A stretch of 64,000 bases of DNA from Pseudidiomarina woesei (GTDB lineage: Bacteria; Pseudomonadota; Gammaproteobacteria; Enterobacterales; Alteromonadaceae): positions 220,364-284,363 of the forward strand of contig NZ_LIPW01000001.1 in the NCBI RefSeq assembly GCF_001418345.1, in the 5' to 3' direction. Made by a program: the position numbers and the translations under genes. This document shows, piece after piece, positions 31,401 to 41,572 of this stretch. The notes below the pieces were generated by a model. That model was not told the origin of the DNA. It saw only the letters and a program-made list of their open reading frames with translations, and made no database searches. Position 1 is the stretch's first letter, and each line of letters starts with the position of its first letter.

Positions 31401-31540
31401 CCACTGTACGAACCATCAATATCACCATCAAAGCCTGCTTCTTCAAGGGCTAACAAGTAGCCCTGATACACAGATTCAATGCGCGTTTCACGCCTCTCAA
31501 AGGCGGTATATACCGGTAATACTTGCTCCGAGTTAGTCAT
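28478..31540 (-). CDS. ydiJ: FAD/4Fe-4S oxidoreductase, YdiJ type (D-2-hydroxyglutarate dehydrogenase family)
   Basis: The protein has 1020 residues, matching the E. coli YdiJ length. The N-terminal half is a FAD-binding PCMH/VAO domain (FSPRGGGTGTNGQSLTAGIV; DASGQGSLVYGKTSDHV) with its C-terminal cap (MFGHVDAGVLHVRP; MWGEHGKGYRSEY). Next come Fe-S cysteines (CNGNGLCFN, then Cys in AMCPSFKATGD, and CLACKACASQCPVKVD). A CCG-type domain follows (ATGCCGMAGTFGHE). YdiJ homologues oxidise D-2-hydroxyglutarate to 2-oxoglutarate at the membrane; D-lactate is the older annotation. It lies 18 bases downstream of ppsA and shares the TTAA stop with ldh. Confidence 0.88.
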   Translation of the reverse strand: MTNSEQVLPVYTAFERRETRIESVYQGYLLALEEAGFDGDIDGSYSGRLIAATDNSVYQQLPQAVLYPRTTAAVQQAFALAQYDQFRSVKFSPRGGGTGTNGQSLTAGIVVDLSRYFNKVTEINTDEHWVRCQTGVVKDALNDAVRPCELFFSPDLSTSNRATIGGMINTDASGQGSLVYGKTSDHVLELKAVLLNGECIATAPMSLEQAQQLANTETLEGAIYRQVLASCVGLRNAIEAKFPPLNRFLTGYDLKHCYDPERQLIDVSRLLAGSEGTLACIVEAKLNLTPIPRHKVLVNVKYSDFHAALRNAPFLVKARATSVETIDSNVLNLARQDIIWHQVATQLQEVEGQAMHGINMVEFTAVDDAEINDKVDSLTAALDNLISAQPELGVIGYQVCRDAGSIQTIYAMRKKAVGLLGATKGRRKPVAFAEDTAVPPENLADFIAEFRAILDSYELHYGMFGHVDAGVLHVRPALDMTDPEDEVLLRQISDQVAALTAKYGGLMWGEHGKGYRSEYAPSFFGDELYCELQKIKAVFDPNNRLNPGKICTPFGSNAKLVSVDAIKRGYFDRQIPIEVRDDYAAAMNCNGNGLCFNYAADSAMCPSFKATGDRRNSPKGRATLIREWLRLNAEHSFDATGFPQQSRFELLKQIPSAEKFDFNHEVKAAMDSCLACKACASQCPVKVDVPSFRAKFLAWYYELYRRPAKDYLVKNVESLARIMAKWPRVSNLLSHNPVSLWITQKWFGYVDAPKLSVPSVAARWKARRWWHLNEHELAALPEHELAQCVVIVQDPFTSFYEAELLESFAQLAVQMGYKPVLLAFKGNGKAQHVKGFLKHFSQTADKVATQLNAVAKLQVPLIGLDASTVLCLHDEYAQYTKYPIKYRVRLVQEWLLDVLTERASAVAMKAPTQPLQLFTHCTEQTAMPQASQQWQQVFNTWHIPLQVQATGCCGMAGTFGHEVENQQVSQKLYNLSWRDKVEQGTVITLATGFSCRSQVERMSTKKRALHPLQWLAENCA
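28505..28530 (+). terminator. Terminator of ldh, inside the 3' end of ydiJ
   Basis: AAGCGGG and CCCGCTT form a 7-base stem with a 7-base loop, followed by a run of T on the plus strand. It starts 24 bases after the ldh stop and lies within the coding sequence for the last residues of the opposing ydiJ gene. The T-run does not appear in the minus direction. Confidence 0.85.
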
Positions 31541-31558
31541 AAAACGCGCTCAACCACC

Positions 31559-33940
31559 TTAGCTATGATGTTTGGCTAAATATAACCAAGTTTCAACCAC
31601 TGTATCTGGGTTCAATGAAACTGAATCGATACCTTGCTCGACTAACCAAGCAGCAAAGTCAGCGTGATCAGATGGCCCTTGGCCACAAATTCCAACATAC
31701 TTGCCTTTTTTCTTGGCTGCTTGAATAGCCATAGCTAACATCGCTTTTACCGCTTCATTACGCTCATCAAATAAATGTGCGATAACGCCTGAATCGCGAT
31801 CTAAGCCCAAAGTTAGCTGAGTTAAATCATTTGAACCAATTGAGAAACCATCGAAAATATCAAGGAACTGTTCAGCTAATAAAGCGTTTGATGGTAATTC
31901 ACACATCATAATCACGCGTAAACCGTTTTCACCTTGGCGTAAACCTTGCTCAGCTAGTAGTTCGATAACCTTACGGCCTTCTTCAAGGGTACGCACGAAG
32001 GGTATCATCACTTCAACATTGGTTAATCCCATGTCGTTACGAACACGTTTGATTGCCTCGCACTCCATGGCAAAACAGTCGCGGAACTCTTCTGAGATAT
32101 AACGCGATGCTCCACGGAAACCAAGCATTGGGTTTTCTTCATGTGGCTCGTATTGGCGCCCGCCGACTAAATTGGCATATTCGTTCGACTTAAAGTCAGA
32201 CATACGTACAATAACGCGCTCTGGCGAAAACGCTGCAGCTAGGGTGGCAATGCCTTCAGTAAGTTTACCGACGTAATATTCGCGTGGGCTATCATAACCG
32301 GCCATGAAACCACGAATTTGCTGTTGTAATTCGGCGCTTTGCTTATCAAAGTTCAACAAGGCTTTCGGGTGTACGCCAATCATACGATTGATAATAAATT
32401 CAAGGCGCGCCAAGCCAACACCGGCATGTGGCAACGAAGCAAAATCAAACGCGCGATCTGGATTGCCTACGTTCATCATTATCTTCAATGGCAGCGCTGG
32501 CATATCGCCAACATCAGAGGTCGTCACATCAAACTGTAACTCGCCATCGTAAATGTAGCCCGTGTCGCCTTCTGCACAAGAAACCGTGACAGCAGCGCCG
32601 GCAGCAATGCGATCGGTCGCATCACCACACCCAACCACTGCTGGAATGCCTAATTCGCGAGCGATAATTGCGGCATGGCACGTGCGCCCGCCACGATTAG
32701 TTACGATAGCTGATGCGCGCTTCATAATCGGCTCCCAGTCGGGATCGGTCATGTCGGTAACCAGTACGTCGCCTGGCTGTACTTTGTCCATTTCTGAAAT
32801 ATCGTTTAGAACACGAGCAACGCCTGCCCCAATTTTTTGTCCAATCGCGCGGCCTTCAGCCACAACCTGACTTTTCGATTGGAGGGTATAACGCTCTAGT
32901 GCTTGGCCGGTTTTGTTTGATTGCACGGTTTCAGGGCGAGCCTGAACAATGTATAACTTGCCGTCAATACCGTCTTTGGCCCACTCGATGTCCATTGGAC
33001 GACCATAATGCTGCTCAATGATCACCGCTTGGCGTGCTAACGCCTCTACTTCGTCGTCAGTAATTGAAAAACGCGACGACATGTCGGCCGGAATATCAAT
33101 AATCGAGGTTTGCTTACCATGGTCAACGGCATCCGAGTACACCATTTGTACTTTTTTGCTGCCTAAGTTGCGGCGTAATACCGCTGGGCGATTCGCTTTT
33201 AGGGTTGGTTTGTGTACGTAAAATTCATCTGGGTTGACCGCGCCCTGCACCACCATTTCGCCTAAACCAAACGACGAGGTAATAAATACAACTTGGTCAA
33301 ACCCTGATTCGGTATCAATCGAGAACATGACGCCTGACGCCGCAATGTCACTGCGAACCATGCGCTGAATGCCAGCAGACAATGCTACACCACGATGGTC
33401 GTAACCTTGGTGCACACGATAAGAAATAGCGCGGTCATTAAACAACGATGCAAATACGTGTTTAATGGCTTCCATAATAGCGTCAATACCACGTACATTC
33501 AGAAAGGTTTCTTGCTGGCCAGCAAATGATGCATCTGGCATATCTTCGGCGGTGGCAGAGCTACGCACTGCAAAGCTAACTTCATCGTTGCCGCCGCTAA
33601 GCTGCTCATAAGCCGCTCGAATTGCTTGGTCTAGCTCAGGTTGAAATGGAGTATCAATAACCCATTGACGTATTTGCTTACCGGCTTCAGCGAGTGCTTT
33701 CACGTCGTCGGTATCTAAATCGTCAAGAATTTGATGAATTCGTTCATTCACGCCACTTTGCTCAAGAAACTCATTAAAAGCTTCTGCTGTGGTTGCAAAT
33801 CCGTTTGGCACATCCACTCCGGCACCGGCCAGGTGGCTAATCATTTCGCCAAGTGATGCATTTTTACCGCCCACACGGCCAACATCGTTCATCCCTAATT
33901 GATCATACCAAAGCACATAGTCTTGTACGTTATTCTGCAC
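31559..33940 (-). CDS. ppsA: Phosphoenolpyruvate synthase
   Basis: The 793-residue protein has the full three-domain PpsA. The N-terminal ATP-binding domain contains [11 protein letters not shown] and [21 protein letters not shown], the swivelling domain has the phosphohistidine in [15 protein letters not shown], and the PEP/pyruvate C-terminal barrel ends in [20 protein letters not shown]. It makes PEP from pyruvate and ATP for gluconeogenesis. It is divergent from ppsR, whose product controls it by phosphorylation. Confidence 0.97.
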   Translation of the reverse strand: MQNNVQDYVLWYDQLGMNDVGRVGGKNASLGEMISHLAGAGVDVPNGFATTAEAFNEFLEQSGVNERIHQILDDLDTDDVKALAEAGKQIRQWVIDTPFQPELDQAIRAAYEQLSGGNDEVSFAVRSSATAEDMPDASFAGQQETFLNVRGIDAIMEAIKHVFASLFNDRAISYRVHQGYDHRGVALSAGIQRMVRSDIAASGVMFSIDTESGFDQVVFITSSFGLGEMVVQGAVNPDEFYVHKPTLKANRPAVLRRNLGSKKVQMVYSDAVDHGKQTSIIDIPADMSSRFSITDDEVEALARQAVIIEQHYGRPMDIEWAKDGIDGKLYIVQARPETVQSNKTGQALERYTLQSKSQVVAEGRAIGQKIGAGVARVLNDISEMDKVQPGDVLVTDMTDPDWEPIMKRASAIVTNRGGRTCHAAIIARELGIPAVVGCGDATDRIAAGAAVTVSCAEGDTGYIYDGELQFDVTTSDVGDMPALPLKIMMNVGNPDRAFDFASLPHAGVGLARLEFIINRMIGVHPKALLNFDKQSAELQQQIRGFMAGYDSPREYYVGKLTEGIATLAAAFSPERVIVRMSDFKSNEYANLVGGRQYEPHEENPMLGFRGASRYISEEFRDCFAMECEAIKRVRNDMGLTNVEVMIPFVRTLEEGRKVIELLAEQGLRQGENGLRVIMMCELPSNALLAEQFLDIFDGFSIGSNDLTQLTLGLDRDSGVIAHLFDERNEAVKAMLAMAIQAAKKKGKYVGICGQGPSDHADFAAWLVEQGIDSVSLNPDTVVETWLYLAKHHS

Positions 33941-34072
33941 GTTGAGTTCCTCGTGGAGTTTAGGCGTGACACAGTTAAATTATTTAACTGCCCGAATGGC
34001 ATTGTATTTTACACACTGCCACCTCACAAGTTAACATCTTATGCACTTTTATCTGCTAGGAATATCGCCACA

Positions 34073-34900
34073 ATGCGCACAATTTTTTACATTTCAGACG
34101 GAACTGCCCTTACGGCCGAAGCTTTTGGTAAAGCGATGCTGTCGATGTTCCCATTAAAAGTTATTCACAAAACGCTCGCTTTTATTGATACACCAGAAAA
34201 AGCTGAAATTGCGGTCAATCGCATTAATCAAGCGTTTGAAGAGTCAGGCGAACGCCCAGTCATTTTTCATACCTTTGTCAGCATTGATATTAAACGCGTC
34301 ATTACCTCTAGCCGCGGGAGCTGCTATGACTTCTTAGATTATTTCGTGGCGCCGTTAAGTAAAGAGTTAAACATGCCGGCCCAACCGAAAACCCACCGTA
34401 CCCACGGCATACAAGAGAATAATGATGTACGCGAAAACTATGATTTTCGTATTGATGCGGTGAACTATACGCTGGCGAACGACGATGGCAGCAATGTGTC
34501 GAACTATGATGAGGCAGATATTATCTTGCTGGGTGTTTCACGTACGGGGAAAACCCCAACCAGCTTGTACTTAGCCTTGCATTACGGCATTAAAGCGGCC
34601 AATTACCCGCTAACAGAAGACGATAACATGGAGAATCTACAGCTACCTAAGGTGCTCAAGCCGTTTCGTCACAAAATTTATGGCTTAACCTTAGACCCCC
34701 AGCGCTTGCATGAAATACGTAGCAAACGCCGCGAAGGCAGCCAGTACGCATCCATGCAGCAATGTCGTTACGAATTGCAAGAAGTCGAGAAACTGTACCG
34801 CCGCGAAGCGATACCATTTCTCGACTCGACGCGTTTTTCAGTGGAAGAAATTGCCGCTAAAATTTTGGCCGAAACCAATCTCGAGCGGCATCGCTTTTAA
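34073..34900 (+). CDS. ppsR: PEP synthase regulatory protein (bifunctional kinase/pyrophosphorylase)
   Basis: The start is ATG 34073, giving 275 residues; the open frame extends 58 codons upstream into the ppsA promoter region, but the family begins at [19 protein letters not shown]. The P-loop-like [15 protein letters not shown] is the DUF299 signature. It inactivates PpsA by ADP-dependent phosphorylation and reactivates it by Pi-dependent dephosphorylation. The divergent placement next to ppsA is widely conserved. Its stop shares TTAA with the DUF1338 gene. Confidence 0.95.
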   Translation: MRTIFYISDGTALTAEAFGKAMLSMFPLKVIHKTLAFIDTPEKAEIAVNRINQAFEESGERPVIFHTFVSIDIKRVITSSRGSCYDFLDYFVAPLSKELNMPAQPKTHRTHGIQENNDVRENYDFRIDAVNYTLANDDGSNVSNYDEADIILLGVSRTGKTPTSLYLALHYGIKAANYPLTEDDNMENLQLPKVLKPFRHKIYGLTLDPQRLHEIRSKRREGSQYASMQQCRYELQEVEKLYRREAIPFLDSTRFSVEEIAAKILAETNLERHRF

Positions 34901-35727
34901 GCGTTGTCGTCCTGCTCTGCAGCGGTCTCTGCACGCGCGTTGGTGCTTTCAAATATTTTGTCCGCCGACGCTGCCACAAACCCGGTATACAACTGATTGG
35001 GTGCAATTTCATAGCGCTTCGCAAACTCATAGAAACAGCTAGGAATCACTTTTTCCATATCGCTAAAACGCACGGCTGTATGATCGGCCATGGTGGACGA
35101 CTGCTCAAGAAATACCTCGCTTGAACCTTTAATTTCGCCACCCGATGTATTCAACCTGAAGCCAGCTTCTTTAAGGGTTTGGTTAACTTGTTCTAGTGAA
35201 TCATAGTCTGGCAGTTCATTCACGTTCACCGTGAAGTGATTCGCGCGAAAGCCAAAAGCAGCCATCCACGCGGCATACTCACTTTCTTCCAGTAACTGTT
35301 CGTAATCAGCACTGCTGATCTGCCAATGTGCACCTGAATATAAGAATTCTGGGCTGGTAACGTCGGTTGGATTAATTTGCGCCACCAATGCTTGCACAAT
35401 GTGCTGTAGTTTTGGTGAAAACTCTTCAACTAACAGTTCTGAAATAAAGATTTTAGGTAATTTGGGGTCGCTATGCTCATAGTGCTTGGCTACCAATTTT
35501 TTGGCTTCAAATTGGTAGTCACCACAAGCTTTGTAGCCCATCGCCTCGAAGTGCGCAGCTAGTGCTTGCAGGCGCACAGGGGCAATGTTAAAGGTACGAA
35601 AAGCGACATGATCATTAATAATGGCGCGGCCTTGGCCGAGCACTTCATGAACTTTTGCCGCCGATGGGGTTAACTGAATATAATCGTTCCAAAGGTTGTC
35701 AAAAAACTGCTCGACAGACTGTGACAT
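34897..35727 (-). CDS. DUF1338 family protein (possible 2-oxoadipate dioxygenase/decarboxylase relative)
   Basis: The protein has 276 residues. The pattern [11 protein letters not shown] (His40, Arg44) and a second His in [11 protein letters not shown] match what I recall of the metal and substrate residues in HglS, the Fe(II) enzyme of the DUF1338 fold that converts 2-oxoadipate to D-2-hydroxyglutarate. This protein is much shorter than HglS (about 460), so it belongs to the short DUF1338 branch and its substrate is not known. It lies 36 bases downstream of the DAHP synthase gene, and a YdiJ-type D-2-hydroxyglutarate dehydrogenase gene lies about 3.4 kb away. Confidence 0.75.
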   Translation of the reverse strand: MSQSVEQFFDNLWNDYIQLTPSAAKVHEVLGQGRAIINDHVAFRTFNIAPVRLQALAAHFEAMGYKACGDYQFEAKKLVAKHYEHSDPKLPKIFISELLVEEFSPKLQHIVQALVAQINPTDVTSPEFLYSGAHWQISSADYEQLLEESEYAAWMAAFGFRANHFTVNVNELPDYDSLEQVNQTLKEAGFRLNTSGGEIKGSSEVFLEQSSTMADHTAVRFSDMEKVIPSCFYEFAKRYEIAPNQLYTGFVAASADKIFESTNARAETAAEQDDNA

Positions 35728-35763
35728 ATACTACTTAGACCTCGAAAATGTCGTCAAATAAGA

Positions 35764-37122
35764 TTAACCGCGACCTTGTCGCGCTTCTTTTAGTGAATCA
35801 GCTACCAAAAAGGCCAATTCCAAAACTTGATCGGCGTTTAGCCGCGGATCGCACTGGGTACGGTAGCGCTGCGTGAGATCATGCTCACTAATTTGATAAG
35901 CACCACCAGTACACTCCGTCACATCTTCACCCGTCATTTCTAAGTGAACACCACCAGGGTAAGTTCCCTCTGCTTGATGCACTGCAAAGAATTGACGTAA
36001 CTCTCGGTGAATCGCGTCAAAATTACGTGTTTTTAAGCCGTTTTCCGCTTTGACGGTATTACCATGCATTGGATCGCTCGACCACACCACGTGACGACCT
36101 TCAGCTTTCACGCGTCGCACAATGTTCGGTAATGCATCGCCCAGATTGTCTGCTCCCATGCGCGTTATAAGCGTCATGCGGCCTGGTTCATTCTGTGGGT
36201 TAAGCAAATCAAGTAATTGAATAACGTCGTCCGGCTTAGTCGTCGGGCCTATTTTAACACCGAGTGGGTTATGAATGCCACGCATAAACTCAACATGAGC
36301 ATGATCGATTTGACGTGTTCTTTCGCCAATCCATACCATATGTGCCGAACAGTCATACGGCAGGCCGGTTAAGGTATCGGTACGCGTTAGCGCTTCTTCA
36401 TAAGGCAGCAGTAGCGCTTCATGCGAGGTAAACAGCTGTGTTTCATGTATCGTCGCGTTACTTTCGGCGTTAATACCAAGCACTTCCATGAATTTTAACG
36501 CCGATTGAATTTGCTCCGCTACCTGCATGTATTTTTCTTTCAATGGGTTCGCTTCAACGAAGCTCATGTTCCATTTATGTACTTTATGCAGATCAGCTAA
36601 ACCACCTTGAGCGAATGCGCGCAGCAAATTCAGTGTGGCTGCGGAATGATGATAGGCGTTAATCATCCGATTCGGGTCAGGCTGACGAGCTTGTTCAGTA
36701 AAGTCAGCACCGTTGATAATATCACCACGATAACTTGGTAAAGACACACCATCTATCGACTCAATATCGCTAGAACGCGGCTTTGCATATTGCCCAGCCA
36801 TACGCGCAACTTTAGTTACTGGACACGAACCGGCGAACGTCATTACCACGGCCATTTGCAAAATAACTTTGAACGTATCGCGAATTTTTGGTGCGGTAAA
36901 ATCACTAAACGACTCGGCACAATCGCCGCCTTGCAATAAAAATCCATGCCCTTGGCTTACCCGCCCCAACTGCGCACGCAACGCTCGAATTTCTTCAGCG
37001 AAAACCAGCGGCGGAAATTTTTTCAGCTGCTGCTCAACCATCTGCAACTCGTTTAATGATGCATACTGTGGTTGTTGCTGGATTGGTTTATCCCGCCAGC
37101 TTCGGGCACTCCAATTGGTCAT
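35764..37122 (-). CDS. Class II 3-deoxy-7-phosphoheptulonate synthase
   Basis: The 452-residue protein matches class II (plant/AroA-II type) DAHP synthases: [25 protein letters not shown] near the N-terminus, [50 protein letters not shown] and [20 protein letters not shown]. It condenses PEP and erythrose 4-phosphate as the first step of aromatic amino acid synthesis. E. coli uses only class I enzymes. It follows htpX by 14 bases and is followed by the DUF1338 gene, so these three may be cotranscribed. PEP supply by ppsA nearby may be coincidental. Confidence 0.93.
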   Translation of the reverse strand: MTNWSARSWRDKPIQQQPQYASLNELQMVEQQLKKFPPLVFAEEIRALRAQLGRVSQGHGFLLQGGDCAESFSDFTAPKIRDTFKVILQMAVVMTFAGSCPVTKVARMAGQYAKPRSSDIESIDGVSLPSYRGDIINGADFTEQARQPDPNRMINAYHHSAATLNLLRAFAQGGLADLHKVHKWNMSFVEANPLKEKYMQVAEQIQSALKFMEVLGINAESNATIHETQLFTSHEALLLPYEEALTRTDTLTGLPYDCSAHMVWIGERTRQIDHAHVEFMRGIHNPLGVKIGPTTKPDDVIQLLDLLNPQNEPGRMTLITRMGADNLGDALPNIVRRVKAEGRHVVWSSDPMHGNTVKAENGLKTRNFDAIHRELRQFFAVHQAEGTYPGGVHLEMTGEDVTECTGGAYQISEHDLTQRYRTQCDPRLNADQVLELAFLVADSLKEARQGRG

Positions 37123-37136
37123 GTTATTCCTTATTT

Positions 37137-38009
37137 TTATAAACGCTCAAGCGCATGAATGCGTTTTGTTAGTGGCGGATGGCTCATAAATAATTCGCTG
37201 AACGCGCGCTTGCTCTGTATACCGAACGCCATCATTGAGCCGTCCAAAGTCGACTCTTGCGCACCTTGTAAACGGCGTAGCGCGGCGAGCATTTTCTGCT
37301 TGCCAACCAAGGCGGCCGCGCCAGCATCGGCGCGGAACTCACGTTGGCGCGAAAACCACATCACAATCATACTGGCTAAAATGCCAAAAACTAATTCCAG
37401 CACCATAACAATGCCAAAATAAGCAAATGTACCTAACCCACCGCCGTTTTGGGAGTTGCTGCGCGTAGCATTATCAATAACCGTAGCAATAACACGCGCA
37501 AAGAACATCACAAAGGTATTCACCACCCCCTGAATTAAGGTCAATGTCACCATATCACCGTTGGCAATATGGCTCACCTCGTGGGCGAGTACTGCTTCAA
37601 CTTCGTCTTGTGTCATATTACGCAACAAGCCGGTGCTTACCGCCACCAATGAGTTCTTTTTACTTGCGCCAGTCGCAAAAGCATTCGGCTCTGGAGAATC
37701 GTAAATAGCAACTTCTGGCATTGGAATGCCAGCTTTTTTGGCTTGCGCTGTTACGGTGTTTATTAACCATTGCTCGGTGCTATTGCGCGGCTGCGTAATG
37801 GTGTGTGCCCCGACAGACCTCTTAGCCAACCATTTTGACATAGCGAGCGAAATAAACGCACCACCAAAGCCAAACACTGCGGCAAAAACAAATAAGCTTT
37901 GATATTGCGAAGGTTGCACGCCAAACGCGGGCAGTACAATATTCATCACAATACCGAGCACAATTAGAATAGCTAGGTTGGTTGCCAAAAATAGACCAAT
38001 CCGCAACAT
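37137..38009 (-). CDS. htpX: Membrane zinc metalloprotease HtpX
   Basis: The start is ATG 38007-38009, with GAGG nine bases before it; a start at 38042 would add 11 residues absent from the family. The protein has 290 residues. Two N-terminal TM helices precede the zinc motif HEVSH ([13 protein letters not shown]), two further TMs follow, and the third zinc ligand is the Glu in [15 protein letters not shown]. It degrades damaged membrane proteins at the inner membrane alongside FtsH. Confidence 0.94.
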   Translation of the reverse strand: MLRIGLFLATNLAILIVLGIVMNIVLPAFGVQPSQYQSLFVFAAVFGFGGAFISLAMSKWLAKRSVGAHTITQPRNSTEQWLINTVTAQAKKAGIPMPEVAIYDSPEPNAFATGASKKNSLVAVSTGLLRNMTQDEVEAVLAHEVSHIANGDMVTLTLIQGVVNTFVMFFARVIATVIDNATRSNSQNGGGLGTFAYFGIVMVLELVFGILASMIVMWFSRQREFRADAGAAALVGKQKMLAALRRLQGAQESTLDGSMMAFGIQSKRAFSELFMSHPPLTKRIHALERL

Positions 38010-38150
38010 ACTTGATAACCTCACAATGACTTCAACGGACATCCTGATTTATAAGGGCGATAGCCTTTAATTACAAGGCTTTTAGCCTGTTATTTCGGGT
38101 TATTTTTGTTACGCTATACGCCATTTATTAGTTCTTACGCTGGAGACCCC

Positions 38151-38888
38151 ATGCCTGTATCACCTGAAACGGCCAAATTATTACTGTTAAGTAGCTCAAA
38201 AGCTGGCGATAGTGCCTATTTAGCCCCCTGCATTGACGCTATAAAGCAGCATTGTGGCACGCGTCGTATTCTATTTATACCTTATGCTGGCGTTGGTATG
38301 CCAAATAGTGACTATACGGCTAAAGTGCAGCAAGCCTTGGCGCCAGCAGGCATAGACGTGGTTGGTATAGAAAGCTTTGATAACCCGCGCCAAGCGGTGG
38401 CAGAATCGCAAGCTATTATGGTTGGCGGTGGCAATACGTTTCACCTATTGCACCAACTGTATCAACACCAGTTAATTGCGCCCATTCAAGACGCGGTAAA
38501 CAACGGCACCCCTTATGTGGGTTGGAGCGCCGGGTCTAATATCGCTGGTTTAAGTATTCGTACCACCAATGATATGCCTATTATTGAGCCGCCATCATTT
38601 GCTGCCCTGCAGTTAGTGCCGTTTCAACTGAACCCGCATTACAGTGACTATCAACCGCCAGGATTTCATGGCGAAACACGCGATCAGCGGCTTGGAGAAT
38701 TTATGGCTATTGCACCGCAAACACCTATACTGGCCATTCCTGAAGGCACTGCATTACGCTTAGAAAACGGTTGCTTAACCTATGAAACTAGCGATTTTAG
38801 CCAGCACAGCCCAGGCTACGTGTTTGTAGGCGGTAATAAACAAGACATAGCCGCAGGTACAGATTGCAGTCAGTGGTTGGTACGCTAG
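38151..38888 (+). CDS. pepE: Dipeptidase E (aspartyl dipeptidase)
   Basis: The start is ATG 38151 with GGAG seven bases before it, giving 245 residues; the longer frame is not supported. The nucleophilic Ser lies in YVGWSAGSNIAGL, and the usual oxyanion-side element is MVGGGNTFHLLHQL. NPHYSDYQPPGFHGETRDQR supplies the catalytic His region. It is a cytoplasmic S51 peptidase cleaving N-terminal Asp dipeptides. Its stop shares the palindrome CTAG with the convergent bioD. Confidence 0.92.
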   Translation: MPVSPETAKLLLLSSSKAGDSAYLAPCIDAIKQHCGTRRILFIPYAGVGMPNSDYTAKVQQALAPAGIDVVGIESFDNPRQAVAESQAIMVGGGNTFHLLHQLYQHQLIAPIQDAVNNGTPYVGWSAGSNIAGLSIRTTNDMPIIEPPSFAALQLVPFQLNPHYSDYQPPGFHGETRDQRLGEFMAIAPQTPILAIPEGTALRLENGCLTYETSDFSQHSPGYVFVGGNKQDIAAGTDCSQWLVR

Positions 38889-39592
38889 CTAGTCACCCAA
38901 GACGTGACATTAAACCTCGCTGCCACAGCAGCGGGGTTTGCTGGTTGTTGAAACGGCACTTCCGCCAACAAGGGCGCAGCAATGCGTTGCTGCAACGTTG
39001 CGATATTCTCGGCATAGTTCGACATGGTTTCTGCCCCGGTGGTGTTAGCAATCCAACCGGCTAATTGCAAACCGCGACGCTCAATATCTGCCACCGTTAA
39101 TAATGCGTGATTTAAACATCCCAACTTCATCCCCACCACAAGCACAACGGGAGCGCCCAATGCTTGCGCGAAATCAGCTAATGACTGCTGGTCGTTTAGC
39201 GGTACTAACCAACCGCCAGCCCCCTCGATAACGCACCAATTGGCGTCATCTGGCAGCGCGTCGTAATGCTGCAGCAACTGTTCAACCGTTACCCGTTGTT
39301 GCACTTGCTGTGCAGCAATATGTGGCGCAATAGCAGGGGCAAAGCAAAATGGGTTGGCTTGTTGGTAAGTCAATGGAGTAATAGCTGCTCCAGCTGCTGC
39401 TAACAAACGCAATGCATCGTCATTGCGTAGCTGTGATGGCGCATTACCGTCGGCATTATACTCGGCACCGGCTGCTACTGGTTTCAGTACGCGGCAACGT
39501 TGCTGATGGCTACGCAAGGCATGTATTAAGGCCTCTGAGCAAAAGGTTTTGCCGGCATCGGTGTCGGTTCCCGTGACGAAAACTGGACGCAT
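38885..39592 (-). CDS. bioD: Dethiobiotin synthetase
   Basis: The 235-residue protein has the P-loop VTGTDTDAGKTFCSEAL at the N-terminus and IEGAGGWLVPLNDQQS in the middle, the BioD pattern. It uses ATP and CO2 to close the ureido ring of dethiobiotin. It is last in the bioBFCD operon, 33 bases after bioC. An alternative start is not needed; the Met precedes RPVFVTGTDTD directly. Confidence 0.94.
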   Translation of the reverse strand: MRPVFVTGTDTDAGKTFCSEALIHALRSHQQRCRVLKPVAAGAEYNADGNAPSQLRNDDALRLLAAAGAAITPLTYQQANPFCFAPAIAPHIAAQQVQQRVTVEQLLQHYDALPDDANWCVIEGAGGWLVPLNDQQSLADFAQALGAPVVLVVGMKLGCLNHALLTVADIERRGLQLAGWIANTTGAETMSNYAENIATLQQRIAAPLLAEVPFQQPANPAAVAARFNVTSWVTS

Positions 39593-39625
39593 GATAAGTT
39601 ACCTTTAATTAATCTTAATTAACTT

Positions 39626-40420
39626 TTATGCAATGTTTTTAGTGATCGTGACAAAGCCTATACGCCATTGCAGATAAAGCATTCCGTCATTTTCTCGATA
39701 GCTTTCTAATCCTGTTTCAACGCGTCGCAATTGTTCTCGAGTTAAGCGCGCTCTACCCGCAGGCTGATAATTAGCACCAATGCCTTTAAGGTCATACAGC
39801 ATGTCGCGCATACTTGCATAGGGAATAGCAATCTGTTCGGTTTGAAATTTAGCTAAGCACGCACGAGAAGCCCCTACTTCTGCTATTGCTTGCTGCAAAC
39901 ACGTAAGCAGTTCTGACGTGCGTAAAAACTGATTATGGTGGCGGTGTCCCGTTACGCGCTGAAACATTGGCCCTATGGGCGCCATAGACCCATCAAGTAC
40001 AGTACTAAACACCAAGGTTCCGTGCGGTTTTAAACAATGAATCAGTTGTTTCAATACAATGGTCAAGTTATCAGTCCATTGCAGCGCCAAATTCACATAA
40101 ATCTGATCAAAGCTTTCAGGTGCAAACGGCAATTGCTCAAGGTCACCTTGCAACCATTTGTGCTGCGGGAATTGCTCTTGCGCTTGCGCTAACATGCCGG
40201 CTGACAAATCAAATCCGTAGTAGGCTTGCGCGCGGGCGCAAAGTGCTTGCGTATTAACCGCAGGCCCGCAACCGGCGTCTAACACCACTCCTAAACTAGA
40301 CGGCAGACCTTGAAGCAATGTCGCCGCGCACTGCTGCTGCAAGCGGTTATGCTGTGTATAGCAACGCGCTGCTTTACCAAAGCTTTGTGCTATTTGTAGT
40401 TTATGAAGCTCTGGCATCAC
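39626..40420 (-). CDS. bioC: Malonyl-ACP O-methyltransferase
   Basis: The 264-residue protein has SAM-binding motif I as VVLDAGCGPAVNTQAL, followed by YYGFDLSAGMLAQAQ, with the BioC N-terminus IAQSFGKAARCYTQHNRLQQ. It methylates malonyl-ACP to start pimeloyl-ACP synthesis. The start overlaps the bioF stop by four bases. A BioH-type esterase gene is not in this window and must lie elsewhere. Confidence 0.93.
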   Translation of the reverse strand: MMPELHKLQIAQSFGKAARCYTQHNRLQQQCAATLLQGLPSSLGVVLDAGCGPAVNTQALCARAQAYYGFDLSAGMLAQAQEQFPQHKWLQGDLEQLPFAPESFDQIYVNLALQWTDNLTIVLKQLIHCLKPHGTLVFSTVLDGSMAPIGPMFQRVTGHRHHNQFLRTSELLTCLQQAIAEVGASRACLAKFQTEQIAIPYASMRDMLYDLKGIGANYQPAGRARLTREQLRRVETGLESYRENDGMLYLQWRIGFVTITKNIA

Positions 40421-41547
40421 GATGTACCTGCATGAATAAGCGCTTGAATAAGCAGTTTGATTTCCGCCTGTGAATGTTGAGCGCTTAACGTAATGCGTAA
40501 ACGGGCACTACCTTTGGCAACCGTCGGCGGACGAATAACACCTACCACAATACCCTGCTCTGCCAACAAGTTACCGATCATCAACGCGGCTTGGTCGCTG
40601 CCCACCGGTACAATTTGAATGGCATGTTCACTTGGTGCCAGCGCAATATTGTTTTGCTTACACAAGGTACGGAAGTCATCAATGTTGTCCGCAAGGCGCG
40701 CTCGTAAGCACTGCCCCTCATAACCTTGCGCTAGCCTAATAGCGGCACTAACGGCTGCGGCTTGTGCACCACAAAATGCCGTCGAATAGATGTATTCGCG
40801 CCCCTGGGTATGCAAATAGGCCATTAAATCGCTCGACCCAACAATGGCCGCGCCCATAACGCCAAGGCCTTTACCAAAGGTTGCCGTAATAATCGGCAAC
40901 TGGCGCTGCGTCAACTGCCCTGCAGCGCTGCAACCTTCAGCGCCAACCACTCCCAGCCCATGGGCATCATCTATCCACAAGTCAGCCTGCTTTTGCACCG
41001 CTACATCGGCAAGCGCTGCAAGTGGAGCTTGGTCACCATCCATACTGAAAACACTTTCGCTTACCAATAAATTTGGGCCTTCAGCAGACAACAGTTGTTG
41101 TGCATGTTGCACGTTATTGTGACGAAATCGCTTCCAACTGTTGGTTGCATCTGTCATACCATCTAGCAGCGATGCATGGCTGAGCTTGTCTATAACCACT
41201 TGCATATACATCGGCGCCAAACTTCGCATGGTGCAATGATTGGCCGCAAATCCACTGCTAAATAACAGCGCATCGTCACGCCCTAACCACTCGGCAAGTT
41301 GCCGACACAAATAAGCATGCGGCGGTTGAAAGCCAATCACTGCCGGCGAGGCGCCGCTACCAGCCCCCCACTGTTGCACCCCCTGGGCATAAGCTTTTAG
41401 TACTAGCGGGTGCTGACTTAGCCCCAAATAATCGTTTCCCGCAAATGAAATCAGCTGTGCTCCCGGTTGGAAAACCCGGCGAGTACGCAACAAATTTTGC
41501 TGTTGCAGTTGGCTTAGTTGCGCATTGAGTTCGGTTGCAATGTGCAT
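40417..41547 (-). CDS. bioF: 8-amino-7-oxononanoate synthase
   Basis: The 376-residue protein is a PLP enzyme of the alpha-oxoamine synthase group. The PLP Lys is in TATFGKGLGVMGAA, the cofactor-stacking segment is FSSGFAANHCTMRSL, and DDAHGLGVVGAEG supplies the Asp and His. It joins pimeloyl-ACP and alanine. It lies 25 bases after bioB and overlaps bioC by four bases. Confidence 0.95.
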   Translation of the reverse strand: MHIATELNAQLSQLQQQNLLRTRRVFQPGAQLISFAGNDYLGLSQHPLVLKAYAQGVQQWGAGSGASPAVIGFQPPHAYLCRQLAEWLGRDDALLFSSGFAANHCTMRSLAPMYMQVVIDKLSHASLLDGMTDATNSWKRFRHNNVQHAQQLLSAEGPNLLVSESVFSMDGDQAPLAALADVAVQKQADLWIDDAHGLGVVGAEGCSAAGQLTQRQLPIITATFGKGLGVMGAAIVGSSDLMAYLHTQGREYIYSTAFCGAQAAAVSAAIRLAQGYEGQCLRARLADNIDDFRTLCKQNNIALAPSEHAIQIVPVGSDQAALMIGNLLAEQGIVVGVIRPPTVAKGSARLRITLSAQHSQAEIKLLIQALIHAGTS

Positions 41548-41572
41548 GGTTAGCTGCGAACTATCGTTGACG

